Assembly: GCF_022602565.1 (NCBI RefSeq)
Contig: NZ_JALBCV010000001.1
Span: 62,001-126,000 of the forward strand
DNA from: Rosenbergiella metrosideri
GTDB lineage: Bacteria > Pseudomonadota > Gammaproteobacteria > Enterobacterales > Enterobacteriaceae
DNA length: 64,000 nt
Direction: 5' to 3'
Both the position numbers and the translations under genes were made by a program. The number at the start of each line of letters is the position of its first letter. The first letter of the stretch is position 1. Below the pieces are notes generated by a model that saw nothing but the letters and a program-made list of their open reading frames with translations, did no database searches and was not told the DNA's origin. Shown piece after piece: positions 29,406 to 40,263 of the stretch.

Positions 29406-31034
29406 ATGAAATTGACTAAAAACGTGATTGCTACGGCCGTGTTGTTGGCGTTATCTACGGGTCAAGCGGCAATCGCCGCAGAAGTCCCAGCAGGGGTACA
29501 ACTCGCCGATAACCAGACACTGGTCAAGGGCAATGGTGGTGAGGTGCAATCGCTGGATCCCCATAAAATTGAAGGTGTGCCTGAAAGTAATGTTAGTCAC
29601 GACCTGTTCGAAGGATTAGCCATCTCCAATAACCAAGGGCAAGTGGTACCAGGCGTGGCAGAAAGTTGGGAACAAAAGGATAATAAAGTGTGGACTTTCC
29701 ACTTGCGTAACGATGCTAAGTGGTCGAACGGTGAGCCCGTTACTGCACAAGACTTTGTTTACAGCTGGCAGCGTCTCGCCGACCCGAAAACCGCTTCGCC
29801 TTATGCGAGTTTCTTACAATATGGTCATGTCGAGAATATCGATGAGATCATTGCGGGTAAACTATCGCCGGAAAAACTGGGTGTAAAGGCCCTCGACGCA
29901 CACACGCTACAGGTTACCCTCTCAGAAGCGGTCCCTTACTTCTATAAATTAACCATTTATGCGGCGATGTCCCCAGTCTATGCGCCAGCGATCAAAGCTT
30001 ATGGCGACCAATGGACGTCTCCCGCTCACTGGGTCAGTAATGGGGCATACACCTTAGCAAGCCATACGGTGAACGAAAGTATCGTGGTCGTGCGTAATAA
30101 GCACTATTGGGATAATGCGCATACGGTGATCAACAAGGTGACCTTCCTACCTATCTCATCAGAAGTGACGGACGTTAACCGTTATTTCTCTGATAACGGA
30201 AGCGATATAACCTATAACAACTTGCCAATTGAGTTGTTTAAAAAATTACAGAAAAATAATCCTAAAGATCTTCACGTTGATCCTTATCTCTGTACTTATT
30301 ATTACGAAATCAATAATAAGAAAGCGCCTTTCAATGACGTTAAAGTCAGAACCGCGCTTAAATTAGGGTTAGACCGCGACCTTATCGTCAATAAGGTGCT
30401 AGCACAGGGTCAAACTCCGGCGTATAGCTTTACCAATCCGGCCACCGATGGTATTCAAATCGAGAAGCCAGAGTGGTTCTCTTGGAGCCAAGACAAACGT
30501 AATGAAGAGGCCAAGAAGCTGTTACAAGAGGCAGGGTATGGTCCTAACCATCCTCTACAGTTCTCACTGCTGTATAACACTTCCGACCTACATAAAAAAC
30601 TAGCCATTGCGGCGGCGGCGATCTGGAAGAAAAATATCGGTGTTAACGTGACTCTGGTCAATCAAGAGTGGAAAACCTATATCGATTCCCGTCACCAAGG
30701 TAGCTTTGATGTTGCGCGTGCAGGCTGGTGTGCGGACTATAATGAAGCGAGTTCGTTCCTCAACTCGATGTTATCCAATAGTTCGAATAATACCTCTTTC
30801 TTCAAAGATGCTAATTTCGATAGCGAGATTGCGAAGAGTGTTAAAGCGTCTGATGAAGCTAGCAGAAGTGCGGCGTATCGCCAAGCTGAGATAATATTGG
30901 ACCAACAATCGGCGGATATCCCCGTGTTCTATTATGCCAACACGCGTTTAGTAAAACCTTACGTTGGAGGCTATACCGGTAAAGATCCTCTCGATAACGT
31001 TTATGATAAAGACCTCTATATTATTAAGCACTAA
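29406..31034 (+). CDS. oppA: Periplasmic oligopeptide-binding protein OppA
   Basis: Captures short peptides for the OppBCDF ABC importer and recycles cell-wall peptides. The 542-residue product has a signal peptide (MKLTKNVIATAVLLAL, cleavage near AIAAE) and the SBP_bac_5 fold, with EGLAISNNQGQVVPGVAESW and the ARAGWCADYNEASSFL segment of peptide-binding proteins. Start at 29406 after GGAG. Followed by oppBCDF after a hairpin. Confidence 0.96.
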   Translation: MKLTKNVIATAVLLALSTGQAAIAAEVPAGVQLADNQTLVKGNGGEVQSLDPHKIEGVPESNVSHDLFEGLAISNNQGQVVPGVAESWEQKDNKVWTFHLRNDAKWSNGEPVTAQDFVYSWQRLADPKTASPYASFLQYGHVENIDEIIAGKLSPEKLGVKALDAHTLQVTLSEAVPYFYKLTIYAAMSPVYAPAIKAYGDQWTSPAHWVSNGAYTLASHTVNESIVVVRNKHYWDNAHTVINKVTFLPISSEVTDVNRYFSDNGSDITYNNLPIELFKKLQKNNPKDLHVDPYLCTYYYEINNKKAPFNDVKVRTALKLGLDRDLIVNKVLAQGQTPAYSFTNPATDGIQIEKPEWFSWSQDKRNEEAKKLLQEAGYGPNHPLQFSLLYNTSDLHKKLAIAAAAIWKKNIGVNVTLVNQEWKTYIDSRHQGSFDVARAGWCADYNEASSFLNSMLSNSSNNTSFFKDANFDSEIAKSVKASDEASRSAAYRQAEIILDQQSADIPVFYYANTRLVKPYVGGYTGKDPLDNVYDKDLYIIKH

Positions 31035-31047
31035 TTTTACAGGCATT

Positions 31048-31067
31048 CCCGGCGTGAAAACGCCGGG
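31048..31067 (+). terminator. Hairpin between oppA and oppB
   Basis: Stem CCCGGCG / CGCCGGG with six-base loop, 13 bp after the oppA stop and followed by TTAATTTG. Such hairpins typically stabilise the abundant oppA mRNA and reduce read-through into oppBCDF; this role is inferred. Confidence 0.6.
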
Positions 31068-31101
31068 TTAATTTGTTTATATAAGCCTGATAGGTGAAGC
31101 A

Positions 31102-32022
31102 ATGTTGACATTTATTTTTCGTCGGTGTGTTGAAGCCATTCCGACCCTGTTTATTTTGATTACGATCTCTTTCTTTATGATGCGTTTAGCACCCGGCAGT
31201 CCCTTTACCGGTGAGCGCAGTCTATCGCCGGAAGTGATGGCCAATATTGAAGCTAAATACCATCTGAATGAGCCTATCGGCCAGCAATACTTCAATTATC
31301 TGGTTCAACTCGCCCATGGCGACTTCGGTCCTTCCTTTAAATATAAAGACTACTCCGTAAACTATTTAGTGGGCCAAGCATTCCCTGTCTCGGCCAAACT
31401 GGGGCTGATCGCTTTTATCTTTGCCTTAGTGGTAGGGGTGAGTGCGGGGATATTTGCCGCGTTAAAACAAAACAGTTGGCTGGATTATACCGTGATGGGG
31501 ATTGCCATGACCGGGGTGGTGATACCGAGTTTTGTGGTCGCGCCCTTACTGGTGATGCTGTTTGCCATCTCCTTAAAATGGCTACCGGGCGGTGGTTGGA
31601 ACGGTGGCCAGTGGCAGTATGTATTATTACCGATGCTGGCACTTTCACTGGCTTATATAGCCAGTATTGCCCGGATTATGCGCGGTTCGATGATCGAGGT
31701 AATGCACTCTAACTATATTCGCACCGCTAGGGCTAAAGGTCTTCCGATTTCCCGAATTGTACTGCGTCATGCCTTACGTCCGGCGTTATTGCCAGTTATC
31801 TCTTATATGGGACCGGCTTTCGTCGGCATCATCACCGGATCAATGGTTATTGAGTCCATCTTTGGTCTTCCAGGCATCGGGCAGCTGTTTGTGAATGGTG
31901 CGTTGAATCGTGACTATTCATTAGTCATGAGCCTGACGATTTTAGTCGGGGTATTGACCATAGTATTTAATGCGATTGTTGACGTGCTCTATGCCGTTAT
32001 CGATCCTAAAATTCGTTATTAA
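31102..32022 (+). CDS. oppB: Oligopeptide ABC transporter permease OppB
   Basis: Inner-membrane subunit, 306 residues with about six hydrophobic helices. The EAA loop that docks the ATPases is seen at YIRTARAKGLPISRIVLRHALRPALLP (residues about 208-234). Starts with MLTFIFRRCVEAIPTLF, matching E. coli OppB. OppC follows after 13 bp. Confidence 0.97.
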   Translation: MLTFIFRRCVEAIPTLFILITISFFMMRLAPGSPFTGERSLSPEVMANIEAKYHLNEPIGQQYFNYLVQLAHGDFGPSFKYKDYSVNYLVGQAFPVSAKLGLIAFIFALVVGVSAGIFAALKQNSWLDYTVMGIAMTGVVIPSFVVAPLLVMLFAISLKWLPGGGWNGGQWQYVLLPMLALSLAYIASIARIMRGSMIEVMHSNYIRTARAKGLPISRIVLRHALRPALLPVISYMGPAFVGIITGSMVIESIFGLPGIGQLFVNGALNRDYSLVMSLTILVGVLTIVFNAIVDVLYAVIDPKIRY

Positions 32023-32035
32023 GCTGGAGACCCGC

Positions 32036-32944
32036 ATGTTAGCAAGTAAAAAAAATAGTCAGGCGGTCGAAGCTTTTACTGAGCAACTCGATATTGAAGG
32101 GCGTAGTTTATGGCAAGATGCCCGTCGACGTTTTATTCATAACCGTGCAGCCCTCTTCAGCTTAATTATTTTGCTGTGTATTGTGCTCTTCGTCATTTTC
32201 GCACCACTGTTATCCTCTTTCGCCTACGACGACACTGATTGGTCGATGATGTCAGCCGCCCCAGATTTAGCCTCTAAGCACTACTTTGGTACTGACTCTT
32301 CAGGTCGTGATTTACTGGTCCGTGTGGCGATTGGTGGCAGGATCTCATTAATGGTTGGCGTCGCTTCTGCAATTATCGCGGTCATTGTGGGGACTTTTTA
32401 CGGTTCACTAGCCGGTTATCTCGGTGGAAAAGTCGATGCTGTCATGATGCGTATCTTGGAAATCCTTAACTCTTTTCCTTTTATGTTCTTCGTTATTTTG
32501 CTGGTCACCTTTTTTGGTCGAAATATTCTGCTGATCTTCGTCGCGATAGGGATGGTGTCATGGCTCGATATGGCGAGGATTGTACGGGGGCAAACGTTAG
32601 GGCTGAAGCGCAAAGAGTTTATTGAAGCCGCACAAGTGGGTGGTGTGTCCACCGTGAAAATTGTGATCCGTCACATTGTGCCAAACGTTTTGGGTGTCGT
32701 GGTGGTTTACGCGTCGTTATTAGTACCCAGTATGATCTTATTCGAATCTTTTCTTAGCTTCTTAGGGCTTGGCACCCAAGAGCCGCTCAGTAGCTGGGGC
32801 GCTTTGCTCAGCGATGGGGCTAACTCAATGGAAGTTTCTCCTTGGTTGTTACTGTTTCCAGCGGGATTCTTAGTCGTCACACTGTTTTGTTTTAACTTTA
32901 TCGGCGATGGCTTACGCGATGCGCTCGATCCTAAAGACCGCTAG
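32036..32944 (+). CDS. oppC: Oligopeptide ABC transporter permease OppC
   Basis: Second inner-membrane permease, 302 residues with about six helices. It has the long N-terminal cytoplasmic segment typical of OppC ([18 protein letters not shown]) and an EAA loop ([23 protein letters not shown]). The ATG at 32036 follows GGAG; longer frames overlap oppB. oppD begins 8 bp downstream. Confidence 0.97.
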   Translation: MLASKKNSQAVEAFTEQLDIEGRSLWQDARRRFIHNRAALFSLIILLCIVLFVIFAPLLSSFAYDDTDWSMMSAAPDLASKHYFGTDSSGRDLLVRVAIGGRISLMVGVASAIIAVIVGTFYGSLAGYLGGKVDAVMMRILEILNSFPFMFFVILLVTFFGRNILLIFVAIGMVSWLDMARIVRGQTLGLKRKEFIEAAQVGGVSTVKIVIRHIVPNVLGVVVVYASLLVPSMILFESFLSFLGLGTQEPLSSWGALLSDGANSMEVSPWLLLFPAGFLVVTLFCFNFIGDGLRDALDPKDR

Positions 32945-32952
32945 GAGGGACG

Positions 32953-33939
32953 ATGATTTCATTAACACAGCACCCATTACTGCTTGATGTCAAAGATTTA
33001 CGCGTCACTTTTAGTACGCATGATGGTGATGTCACGGCTGTCAATGATCTCAATTTTTCATTAAAGCCTGGGGAAACCCTGGGCATCGTTGGCGAATCAG
33101 GTTCAGGAAAATCGCAAACTGCTTTCGCCCTGATGGGATTATTGGCAAAGAACGGTCGTATTGGTGGCTCTGCGCGCTTTAATGGCCAAGAGATCCTCAA
33201 CCTTCCTGAAGCCCAGTTAAATCGACTGCGCGCTGAAGAGATGGCGATGATATTCCAAGATCCGATGACTTCGTTGAACCCCTATATGAAAGTGGGTGAC
33301 CAACTCATCGAAGTGCTTAGACTGCATAAAGGAATGAGTAAGAGAGAGGCATTTAAGCACTCTCTACAGATGTTAGACGCGGTCAAAATGCCGGAAGCAC
33401 AAAAGCGAATGGCGATGTACCCGCATGAATTTTCCGGCGGGATGCGACAACGGGTGATGATCGCTATGGCGCTGCTATGTCAGCCAAAGCTATTAATTGC
33501 GGATGAACCGACAACCGCACTGGATGTGACCGTTCAAGCGCAAATCATGACGCTATTGAACGAGCTTAAACACGAGTTCAATACCGCCATTATCATGATT
33601 ACCCATGACTTAGGGGTGGTCGCCGGGATTTGTGACAAAGTTTTGGTGATGTATGCCGGCCGGACAATGGAGTATGGTAGCGCACGGGATATCTTCTATC
33701 AGCCGGTACACCCTTATTCACAAGGATTACTCAATGCTGTGCCACGTTTGGATAGCGATGAGGAGAGCTTACTGACCATACCGGGCAATCCCCCTAATTT
33801 ATTACGTCTTCCCAGTGGTTGTCCTTTCCAACCACGATGCGCTTATGCGACCGAAAGTTGCCGTCAATCACCGCAACTCGAGGCTTTTGCAGCAGGACGT
33901 CTGCGCGCTTGTCACCACCCTCTGGAGGTCGCACGATGA
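32953..33939 (+). CDS. oppD: Oligopeptide ABC transporter ATPase OppD
   Basis: Cytoplasmic ATPase, 328 residues. Walker [12 protein letters not shown] (about 48-58), Q-loop [14 protein letters not shown] signature FSGGMRQR, Walker [14 protein letters not shown]-loop MITHDLG, and the C-terminal oligopeptide-transporter extension with a Cys-rich [14 protein letters not shown] iron-sulfur-type motif. Strong AGGAGG ribosome site. Overlaps oppF by ATGA. Confidence 0.97.
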   Translation: MISLTQHPLLLDVKDLRVTFSTHDGDVTAVNDLNFSLKPGETLGIVGESGSGKSQTAFALMGLLAKNGRIGGSARFNGQEILNLPEAQLNRLRAEEMAMIFQDPMTSLNPYMKVGDQLIEVLRLHKGMSKREAFKHSLQMLDAVKMPEAQKRMAMYPHEFSGGMRQRVMIAMALLCQPKLLIADEPTTALDVTVQAQIMTLLNELKHEFNTAIIMITHDLGVVAGICDKVLVMYAGRTMEYGSARDIFYQPVHPYSQGLLNAVPRLDSDEESLLTIPGNPPNLLRLPSGCPFQPRCAYATESCRQSPQLEAFAAGRLRACHHPLEVAR

Positions 33940-34943
33940 ATGATATCGCGCTACAAGATAGAAAAGTTTTACTCGAAATCGCTGACTTACGTGTCCACTT
34001 CGATATTAAAGACGGTAAGCAGTGGTTCTGGCAGCCTAAGAAGAGCTTGAAAGCGGTCAATGGCGTTAGCTTACGGCTTTATGAGGGCGAAACCCTGGGC
34101 GTGGTCGGTGAATCGGGCTGCGGGAAATCGACACTTGCCCGCGCGATTATTGGCCTCGTTAAAGCCAAAGGAGGACGGGTGACGTGGTTGGGACGTGATC
34201 TGTTAGGGCAAGATGATAAAGCTTGGCGCGACGCGCGTAGCGATATTCAAATGATTTTCCAAGATCCGCTTGCCTCATTAAATCCCCGTATGACGGTCGG
34301 TGACATTATTGCAGAACCGTTGAAAACGTATTATCCGAAGATGGCGAAACGAGAAGTTAGCGAGAAAGTCCGCGCGATGATGATGAAAGTGGGGCTATTA
34401 CCTAATCTGATAAACCGTTATCCACATGAGTTTTCCGGCGGACAATGTCAGCGTATCGGTATCGCCCGTGCGCTCATCTTAGAACCGAAGTTAGTGATCT
34501 GCGACGAACCCGTCTCTGCATTGGACGTATCGATTCAAGCTCAAGTGGTAAACTTACTCCAGAAACTGCAGCGTGAAATGGGGCTATCGCTTATTTTTAT
34601 TGCCCATGATTTAGCGGTGGTCAAACATATTTCTGATCGGGTATTGGTTATGTACTTAGGCCATGCCGTCGAGTTGGGAACCTACGATCAGGTATATCAC
34701 CAACCGCTGCATCCTTACACCCAAGCTTTGATGTCTGCGGTGCCAATTCCCGATCCGGATAAAGAGCTGACCAAGCAGGTTCAGTTACTCGAAGGGGAAC
34801 TTCCCTCACCGATCGATCCACCTTCAGGCTGTGTCTTTCGTACGCGCTGCCCGCAAGCAGTGGCGGAATGCGCAAAAACCAAACCGGTATTAGAAGGTAA
34901 TTTCAGTCATGCAGTGTCATGTCTGAAAGTTGACCCACTGTAA
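33936..34943 (+). CDS. oppF: Oligopeptide ABC transporter ATPase OppF
   Basis: Second ATPase of the heterodimer, 335 residues. Walker [16 protein letters not shown]-loop [11 protein letters not shown], signature [15 protein letters not shown], Walker [14 protein letters not shown]-loop IAHDLAVV and the C-terminal [15 protein letters not shown] motif. Start overlaps the oppD stop (ATGA), implying translational coupling and equal subunit supply. Confidence 0.97.
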   Translation: MNDIALQDRKVLLEIADLRVHFDIKDGKQWFWQPKKSLKAVNGVSLRLYEGETLGVVGESGCGKSTLARAIIGLVKAKGGRVTWLGRDLLGQDDKAWRDARSDIQMIFQDPLASLNPRMTVGDIIAEPLKTYYPKMAKREVSEKVRAMMMKVGLLPNLINRYPHEFSGGQCQRIGIARALILEPKLVICDEPVSALDVSIQAQVVNLLQKLQREMGLSLIFIAHDLAVVKHISDRVLVMYLGHAVELGTYDQVYHQPLHPYTQALMSAVPIPDPDKELTKQVQLLEGELPSPIDPPSGCVFRTRCPQAVAECAKTKPVLEGNFSHAVSCLKVDPL

Positions 34944-34948
34944 TGGAC

Positions 34949-34974
34949 TACGCCCTAGCGGTAGCTAGGGCGTA
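34949..34974. terminator. Hairpin between oppF and yciU
   Basis: Perfect 11-bp stem TACGCCCTAGC / GCTAGGGCGTA with loop GGTA, between the convergent oppF and yciU stops. No T-tract, so it may be an mRNA-end stabiliser or a Rho-assisted terminator. Confidence 0.6.
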
Positions 34975-34984
34975 TAGAACTGAC

Positions 34985-35308
34985 TTATTCTCGCCACAAG
35001 ATGTGGCAGAGTTTATGGTCTTTTTCTCTACACAGTAGAATACGGGCGAAAATATCGGTGATCGGCGCATCTTCATCGTCCCCAAGCCCAATGACGACTT
35101 CAGCGAAAAAATCTGGGTTTAGATCAAAATCAACGTGCTCTTCCCAATCAGCCGAAGGGTCATGAAGTTCTGCACCGCCACGGGATTCAAATTGGAGATT
35201 AAACAGAATCGTGTCGGCAGGGTCTAAGTTATCGGCGGCCAGCTCCAAGAAAATATCATAGGCTTGTTCTAGTGTTTCATCTTCGGTAAGGCGATTATTT
35301 AAATCCAT
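34985..35308 (-). CDS. yciU: YciU family acidic protein (HI1450-like)
   Basis: 107-residue, highly acidic protein of the YciU/HI1450 family, proposed as a DNA-mimic or HU-interacting protein. The N-terminus [21 protein letters not shown] is conserved and sets the start at 35308. The body [19 protein letters not shown] and the tail [15 protein letters not shown] match E. coli YciU. It is 45 bp downstream of clsA on the same strand. Confidence 0.93.
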   Translation of the reverse strand: MDLNNRLTEDETLEQAYDIFLELAADNLDPADTILFNLQFESRGGAELHDPSADWEEHVDFDLNPDFFAEVVIGLGDDEDAPITDIFARILLCREKDHKLCHILWRE

Positions 35309-35353
35309 AAGTAACCTAGTTATTTTCAGTAAGAGAGACAAATTAAGGCTGTT

Positions 35354-36820
35354 TTACAATAATGGGCTCAAGAAGTAAAACAATCGTTCGACAATACGTT
35401 TCCAATAAGCGCGGTGCAACCACTGTTCTTTAGAGAGGAGGGATGAGCGAGCAATATAATCGCGTTGCACGCAGTCCAGATCATTACCGAAATCAGCATC
35501 ATCAATGACCAAAGTGATTTCAAAATTTAACCATAAACTGCGCATGTCTAAATTTACCGTGCCAATCAGGCTAAGCTCACCATCGATCAAGACACTTTTG
35601 GTGTGCAGTAAATCTTCCTCAAAGAGATAGATCTTGACTCCTGCATCGAGTAATTCGCTAAAAAAAGCTCGGCTTGCCCAACCTACGAGCAGAGAATCAT
35701 TCTTCCTTGGGACGATCAAACTGACGTCAACGCCACGTAGCGCGGCAGTACAGATGGCATGTAGGAGATCATCGCTGGGGACAAAATAAGGTGTGGTCAT
35801 TATCAAGCTTTCGCGTGAGGCATAAATGGCCGTCAATAAGGCTTGATGGATAAGATCTTCAGGAAATCCAGGGCCTGAAGCAATAACGTGAATAGTATGC
35901 CCAGAAGATTGCTCAAATGGCATGCTAACGCGTTCGGGCAACGGCGGAAGGACTCTCTCGCCGGTTTCAATTTCCCAGTCGCAAGAGTAAACAATCCCCA
36001 ACGTTGTCGCGACGGGGCCTTCCATGCGAGCCATTAAGTCAACCCACTGGCCAACACCCGCATCTTGTTTGAAAAAGCGAGGATCCACCATATTCATGCT
36101 ACCGGTATAAGCGATAGCATTATCAATAAGCACGATTTTTCTGTGCTGGCGTAAGTCCAAGCGACGAAGAAAAAAACGAAACACATTGACTGGTAGTGCT
36201 TGAACCACTTCGATACCCGCATGTCGCATTCTCTCAGGCCAAGCACTTTTAAAAAATTGTCGGCTCCCCGCACAGTCAAGCAGTACCCGGCAGGTCACAC
36301 CGCGTCGGGCAGCACTGATAAGGGCATTGGCGACGTGATCGCTTTTACCACCAGGCTGCCAAATATAGAAAACCATTTCAATCCTGTGATGAGCGAGGTT
36401 GATATCGCGAATGAGCGCTGTCATAACATCTTGTGCACTGGTCAGAAGTTGTAGCTGATTCCCTTTCACGCCAGGAATACCTTGTCGGTTCTCACAGAGA
36501 TTAAACAGGCTGCTGGCCACATCACTGGTATGGGTCGCGAAGATATGCTGGCAACTTTTTAAGTCTAGAAGCCACTGTGCAGTCGCTGGCCACATACTCC
36601 GTGCACGTTCCGCTCGGCGCCTACCTAGGTAAAGTTCGCCAAAGGCGATATAGGCTATCACCCCTAATAGCGGTAGGAAGAAGATGATGAGTAACCAGAC
36701 CATGGAAGAAGAGACTGTTCGGCGCTTTATTAGGATTCTAATCGTCACGGTAGCTATCAATAGCCAGTAACTAAAGAGGATGACACCGTTTAGAACGCCA
36801 TAAAAAGTCGCTGAGGTCAT
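35354..36820 (-). CDS. clsA: Cardiolipin synthase A
   Basis: Condenses two phosphatidylglycerols into cardiolipin at the inner membrane. The 488-residue product has two N-terminal membrane helices (about 8-60) and two PLD-type HKD motifs: [18 protein letters not shown] (about 224-241) and [18 protein letters not shown] (about 402-419). The ATG at 36820 matches E. coli ClsA (486); a 29-codon upstream extension is possible but has no family support. yciU follows, as in E. coli. Confidence 0.95.
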   Translation of the reverse strand: MTSATFYGVLNGVILFSYWLLIATVTIRILIKRRTVSSSMVWLLIIFFLPLLGVIAYIAFGELYLGRRRAERARSMWPATAQWLLDLKSCQHIFATHTSDVASSLFNLCENRQGIPGVKGNQLQLLTSAQDVMTALIRDINLAHHRIEMVFYIWQPGGKSDHVANALISAARRGVTCRVLLDCAGSRQFFKSAWPERMRHAGIEVVQALPVNVFRFFLRRLDLRQHRKIVLIDNAIAYTGSMNMVDPRFFKQDAGVGQWVDLMARMEGPVATTLGIVYSCDWEIETGERVLPPLPERVSMPFEQSSGHTIHVIASGPGFPEDLIHQALLTAIYASRESLIMTTPYFVPSDDLLHAICTAALRGVDVSLIVPRKNDSLLVGWASRAFFSELLDAGVKIYLFEEDLLHTKSVLIDGELSLIGTVNLDMRSLWLNFEITLVIDDADFGNDLDCVQRDYIARSSLLSKEQWLHRAYWKRIVERLFYFLSPLL

Positions 36821-37047
36821 AGGCTGAATTGATTTCCCAAATAGAGTTGAGTGTAGTGTACGTGGTGTATAAGGAATGTAAACCAATTCCGGATTTTTAC
36901 TGGTCACGCGATTTGATCAGGAAAAAAACTCTAAAAAGACGGGTTTAGGGAAGCATTCTACAGGAACCATAGGTCACAGAAGGACATATTGAGGGGGATT
37001 TAGCGGAGATAGCCTATAATCTTCCCCGCTAAGTCAAAATGGTTGGA

Positions 37048-37344
37048 TTAAAAAACGCGTTTAAAAGGACGTACGGTAACGGTTTGGTATATCCCAGCAG
37101 CAACGTAGGGATCGTCATTAGCCCAGGTTTGCGCCTCGTCAAGAGAGGCAAATTCAGCAATGATCACCGATCCAGAGAATCCAGCATGTCCGGGGTCTTC
37201 ACTGTCGGCGATCGGCATAGGTCCTGCGGTCAGGAGACGGTCTTCATCTTTTAAAATCTGTAATCGGGCGAGATGAGCTGCTCGTACACTAAGACGCTTC
37301 TCTAATGAATCTTTATTATCTTCCGCGTAAATGACATAAAGCAC
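37048..37344 (-). CDS. yciI: YciI family protein
   Basis: 98-residue ferredoxin-like-fold protein of the YciI/YCII family. Conserved [22 protein letters not shown] and TAGPMP segments with the His/Asp pair are visible. The function in enterics is unknown. GTG start at 37344 preceded by AAGGTG; no ATG gives the right length. Divergent from tonB. Confidence 0.92.
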   Translation of the reverse strand: MLYVIYAEDNKDSLEKRLSVRAAHLARLQILKDEDRLLTAGPMPIADSEDPGHAGFSGSVIIAEFASLDEAQTWANDDPYVAAGIYQTVTVRPFKRVF

Positions 37345-37456
37345 AGGAACACCTTTGTGGGTAGGGTAAAAGATGAAAGTTACTGTAATATGACGCAGGG
37401 TGCAATGAAAAAGCAGAGGAGATCGTATTTCTCTAGCTGTAATGAAAACAGCATTG

Positions 37457-37480
37457 AAACTGATTGCTATTTGCATTTAG
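37457..37480. promoter_or_regulatory. Candidate Fur-controlled tonB promoter region
   Basis: The AT-rich stretch TGATTGCTATTTGCATTTAG (37461-37480) upstream of tonB closely resembles the E. coli tonB promoter segment that contains its Fur site. It is only a partial match to the 19-bp Fur consensus, so the assignment leans on position and resemblance. Confidence 0.45.
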
Positions 37481-37512
37481 AATATCGGTAATACTTTGAG
37501 CGAAAGAATATT

Positions 37513-38292
37513 ATGAGCAGTCTAACCGAAGAGTTACCTAAACGTGGATCGATTGCGACAATCGTCTCTATTGCATTGCATGGTGCAGTGATTGCAGGAT
37601 TACTGTACGCTTCGATGAATCGTGATTTTCAGTTGCCTCCTCCTCAGCAGGCAATCAATGTCTCATTGATTGCGCCTGAAGTTCAACCTGAGCTTGCCGC
37701 GAAAAGTGCCCCCGCAACACCGCAGCCAATTTCGTCTCCGGAACCCACGCCGGCGCCCCAAGTTGAGCAACCGCCAGTTGAACAAAAAGTCGACATACCG
37801 GTGGAAAAGCCTAAGCCTAAACCGGTGAAAAAAGTCGTTCACAAACCGGTACAACACGAGAAACCTAAGCCAGTGGTGCACAAACCAGTGGAAAAGCCGG
37901 TCGAGCATAAAGCACCGCCCGCGCAGGATAATCCTTTTAACCAACAAAATACTCAGCCGCAAACGCGAGCACAAACCGCGCCACAAAAATCCACTGATCA
38001 GCAGAAAAGTGTGTCAGAGGGGAAACCGCAGCGCTTAGCGACGGTCAATCCAGCTTATCCTGCCCGAGCCTTAGCGTTGCACGTAGAAGGCCGTGTTCGC
38101 GTCAAATTTGATGTGGATGCGAGTGGGGCCGTTGATAATATTGACATCGTTTCAGCAGAGCCTAGAGGAATGTTTGATCGCGAAGTCAGAAATGCAATCA
38201 GACGCTGGCGTTATGCCCCGGGGCATCCTGCACAAGGTCAAACTTATAACATTATCTTTAGAATCGACGGAAGTTCGTCAATCGAACAATGA
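37513..38292 (+). CDS. tonB: Energy-transducing protein TonB
   Basis: Links ExbBD proton-motive force to outer-membrane siderophore and vitamin B12 receptors. The 259-residue product has an N-terminal inner-membrane helix (IATIVSIALHGAVIAGLLYA) with the ExbB-contacting Ser/His pair. A long Pro-rich periplasmic spacer (about 60-160) has Glu-Pro and Lys-Pro repeats such as VEKPKPKPVKK. The globular C-terminal domain begins near NPAYPARALALHVEGRVRVK. Slightly longer than E. coli TonB (239) because of the spacer. Confidence 0.96.
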   Translation: MSSLTEELPKRGSIATIVSIALHGAVIAGLLYASMNRDFQLPPPQQAINVSLIAPEVQPELAAKSAPATPQPISSPEPTPAPQVEQPPVEQKVDIPVEKPKPKPVKKVVHKPVQHEKPKPVVHKPVEKPVEHKAPPAQDNPFNQQNTQPQTRAQTAPQKSTDQQKSVSEGKPQRLATVNPAYPARALALHVEGRVRVKFDVDASGAVDNIDIVSAEPRGMFDREVRNAIRRWRYAPGHPAQGQTYNIIFRIDGSSSIEQ

Positions 38293-38297
38293 TAAAC

Positions 38298-38324
38298 AGC
38301 GTGAAGGTTTCTTCACGCTTTCAT
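38298..38324. terminator. Terminator between tonB and yciA
   Basis: Stem AGCGTGAAG / CTTCACGCT with loop GTTT, then TTCAT on the + strand. Lies between the convergent tonB and yciA stops. Confidence 0.7.
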
Positions 38325-38328
38325 CAGA

Positions 38329-38751
38329 TTAGGCAGAGTGGGGAAGACCTTGTGTCTGCGCGGGCAGTGAACGAGGTTTACCTTGTTCGTCCACCGCAAC
38401 ATAGATAAAGACCGCCTCAGTCGTACAATAACGTTGACCAATTGGCTCAGATGACACCTTTTTAATCCATACTTCCACATTGATAGTGATTGAACTGTTC
38501 CCCGTCTTGATACAACTTGCATAACAGCTGACGACATCCCCCACCGCAACTGGTTTAAGGAAAGTCATACCATCGACGCGGACGGTCACTACCCGGCCTT
38601 CAGCGATCTCTTTTGCCAGTATCGCGCCTCCCATGTCCATCTGTGACATGACCCAACCGCCGAAAATATCCCCATTGGCATTGGTATCGGCTGGCATGGC
38701 AAGGGTACGTAGTACCATTTCACCTTGCGGACTGCGTATAACTTCGCTCAT
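38329..38751 (-). CDS. yciA: Acyl-CoA thioesterase YciA
   Basis: Hotdog-fold hexameric thioesterase with broad acyl-CoA range. The 140-residue product has the family motif ADTNANGDIFGGWVMSQMD (catalytic Asn/Asp region) and RVVTVRVDGMTFLKPV. The start at 38751 (MSEVIRSPQG) follows GGAG. It belongs to the yciC-yciB-yciA cluster on the minus strand. Confidence 0.95.
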   Translation of the reverse strand: MSEVIRSPQGEMVLRTLAMPADTNANGDIFGGWVMSQMDMGGAILAKEIAEGRVVTVRVDGMTFLKPVAVGDVVSCYASCIKTGNSSITINVEVWIKKVSSEPIGQRYCTTEAVFIYVAVDEQGKPRSLPAQTQGLPHSA

Positions 38752-38786
38752 GACATTGCTCCACACTAAAGTAATTATTGTTTTTG

Positions 38787-39323
38787 TTATTTATCTGTCT
38801 GTGGCATATGACGCCAAATAAAAAGCCCATTAACTAAGGTGAACACCACCGTCAGTATCGTTAATCCAAACATTTTAAAATTAATCCACACCGCTTCGGG
38901 TTGCCAAAATGCCACGTAGACATTCAGTGCACCACAGAAGATAAAAAAGAGTACCCAAGCATAAGTTAGTTTACGCCACAGGCTATCAGGAAGTTGAACC
39001 TCTTTTCCTAACATCGACTGGATAATCGGTTTCTTCATAAAAAACTGGCTGTACAGCAGAGCTAAAGCAAAAAAACCGTAGATAGCCGTCACTTTCCATT
39101 TAATAAATTCATTATTATGGAAAATTAGCGTTAATGAACCGAAAAGTGTGACCAAGATAAAGGTTACCCAAGTCATTTTCTCGATTTTGCGATAAATAAA
39201 CCAGGTTGCGATGAGCGCAAGCGCCGAAGCGATAATCAACGCGCCGGAAGCCACGAAGATATCGTAAAGCTTGTAACAGATGTAAAAAGCGACTAAAGGT
39301 AGAAAATCGAGCAACTGTTTCAT
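38787..39323 (-). CDS. yciB: Inner-membrane septation-related protein YciB (IspZ)
   Basis: 178-residue polytopic membrane protein with about five or six helices. The start [28 protein letters not shown] and the segment [13 protein letters not shown] are typical of YciB/IspZ. In E. coli it interacts with elongation and division proteins and affects envelope integrity. Between yciC and yciA. Confidence 0.95.
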   Translation of the reverse strand: MKQLLDFLPLVAFYICYKLYDIFVASGALIIASALALIATWFIYRKIEKMTWVTFILVTLFGSLTLIFHNNEFIKWKVTAIYGFFALALLYSQFFMKKPIIQSMLGKEVQLPDSLWRKLTYAWVLFFIFCGALNVYVAFWQPEAVWINFKMFGLTILTVVFTLVNGLFIWRHMPQTDK

Positions 39324-39364
39324 TGTAAAGTCCTAATGCAGCCTACGACTAGGCTGCAAGATGA

Positions 39365-40099
39365 TTAACGGATCTGGGCGGTAATACGATAGAGGTAAAT
39401 CAATAATAACGCTGACGATAAGTGCGCTAACACATTGCTGAGAAGCAAAATAAGGCTGTTAGGCATTAGCCCAAAGCTACCAAAGATAAAGGTCAGCGCA
39501 ATTCTTACCACAAACCATGCAATCACTGCAGGGGCGATAAGACGGATATTTTTCCAGACTAGTGGCACACTCTGTTTCATGGTCTTCAGCAGCCCACGAT
39601 CATTTTCCAGCAGCAGTACCGGCGATAAGGAGAACAACACCATTAACACGACACCCGGTACTATTAATACATAGAACCCGAGTTGCACGATGGTGGTCAA
39701 TAAGAAGGTCTGAATAAGTAGGCGAGGCCACACTGGTGCGCTGGCGCCGATAGCGCGGATGGCACTTGTCGCCTGTCCTTGAGCTGTCGCAGAGAGATAC
39801 TTCAGCACGCCTCCTACCAACAAGGTATTCCCTATCAGCGCAGAGAAGGTCATTACGGCCGAGATATGCATTAATACACTGCGTTGATCGTCACTCATGT
39901 CCTTAATGAGAGCAAAGAGCGAGTCGGTACTTTCGCCACTTTGTAAAAAGTCACTCAACGGGTCTGTCGACGGAAGAAATGTCTTAAGCAACAATACTGT
40001 AACAAATGCTGAGAGCAGTGAAATCAAGATCAACGGCTTGAAATGCTGCTTAAACTGCTGAGCAGCGTCACGGTAAGATTGATTGGCCGTGAGGGACAT
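39365..40099 (-). CDS. yciC: YciC family inner-membrane protein
   Basis: 244-residue membrane protein with about five hydrophobic segments, UPF0259 family. N-terminus MSLTANQSYRDAAQQFKQHF and the GVVLMVLFSLSPVLLLENDRG segment match YciC. Role uncertain; linked in E. coli with YciB in membrane-lipid homeostasis. Divergent from ompW. Confidence 0.93.
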   Translation of the reverse strand: MSLTANQSYRDAAQQFKQHFKPLILISLLSAFVTVLLLKTFLPSTDPLSDFLQSGESTDSLFALIKDMSDDQRSVLMHISAVMTFSALIGNTLLVGGVLKYLSATAQGQATSAIRAIGASAPVWPRLLIQTFLLTTIVQLGFYVLIVPGVVLMVLFSLSPVLLLENDRGLLKTMKQSVPLVWKNIRLIAPAVIAWFVVRIALTFIFGSFGLMPNSLILLLSNVLAHLSSALLLIYLYRITAQIR

Positions 40100-40263
40100 G
40101 AAAACTCCTTGATGTATAGGGAAAACTTGCGCTAATTGTACATGGATAAGTCGGTAACTGGCACAGGACTTACATAACTTTCTATTATATCGATTTATTG
40201 GCGTGATTGGGGAATTAGCAACGAAGACTTTGAACTCTCTAGAAGTAAAAAACCTTATTCAAT

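Noticed and set aside
37801-37915. Possible CRISPR or tandem repeat array
   Set aside because: The repeats are the Lys-Pro/Val-Glu-Lys codons of the TonB spacer. No CRISPR-like repeat-spacer structure was seen anywhere in the window.
37663-37986. 107-codon minus-strand ORF inside tonB
   Set aside because: It is the antisense shadow of the Pro/Lys repeat region of TonB.
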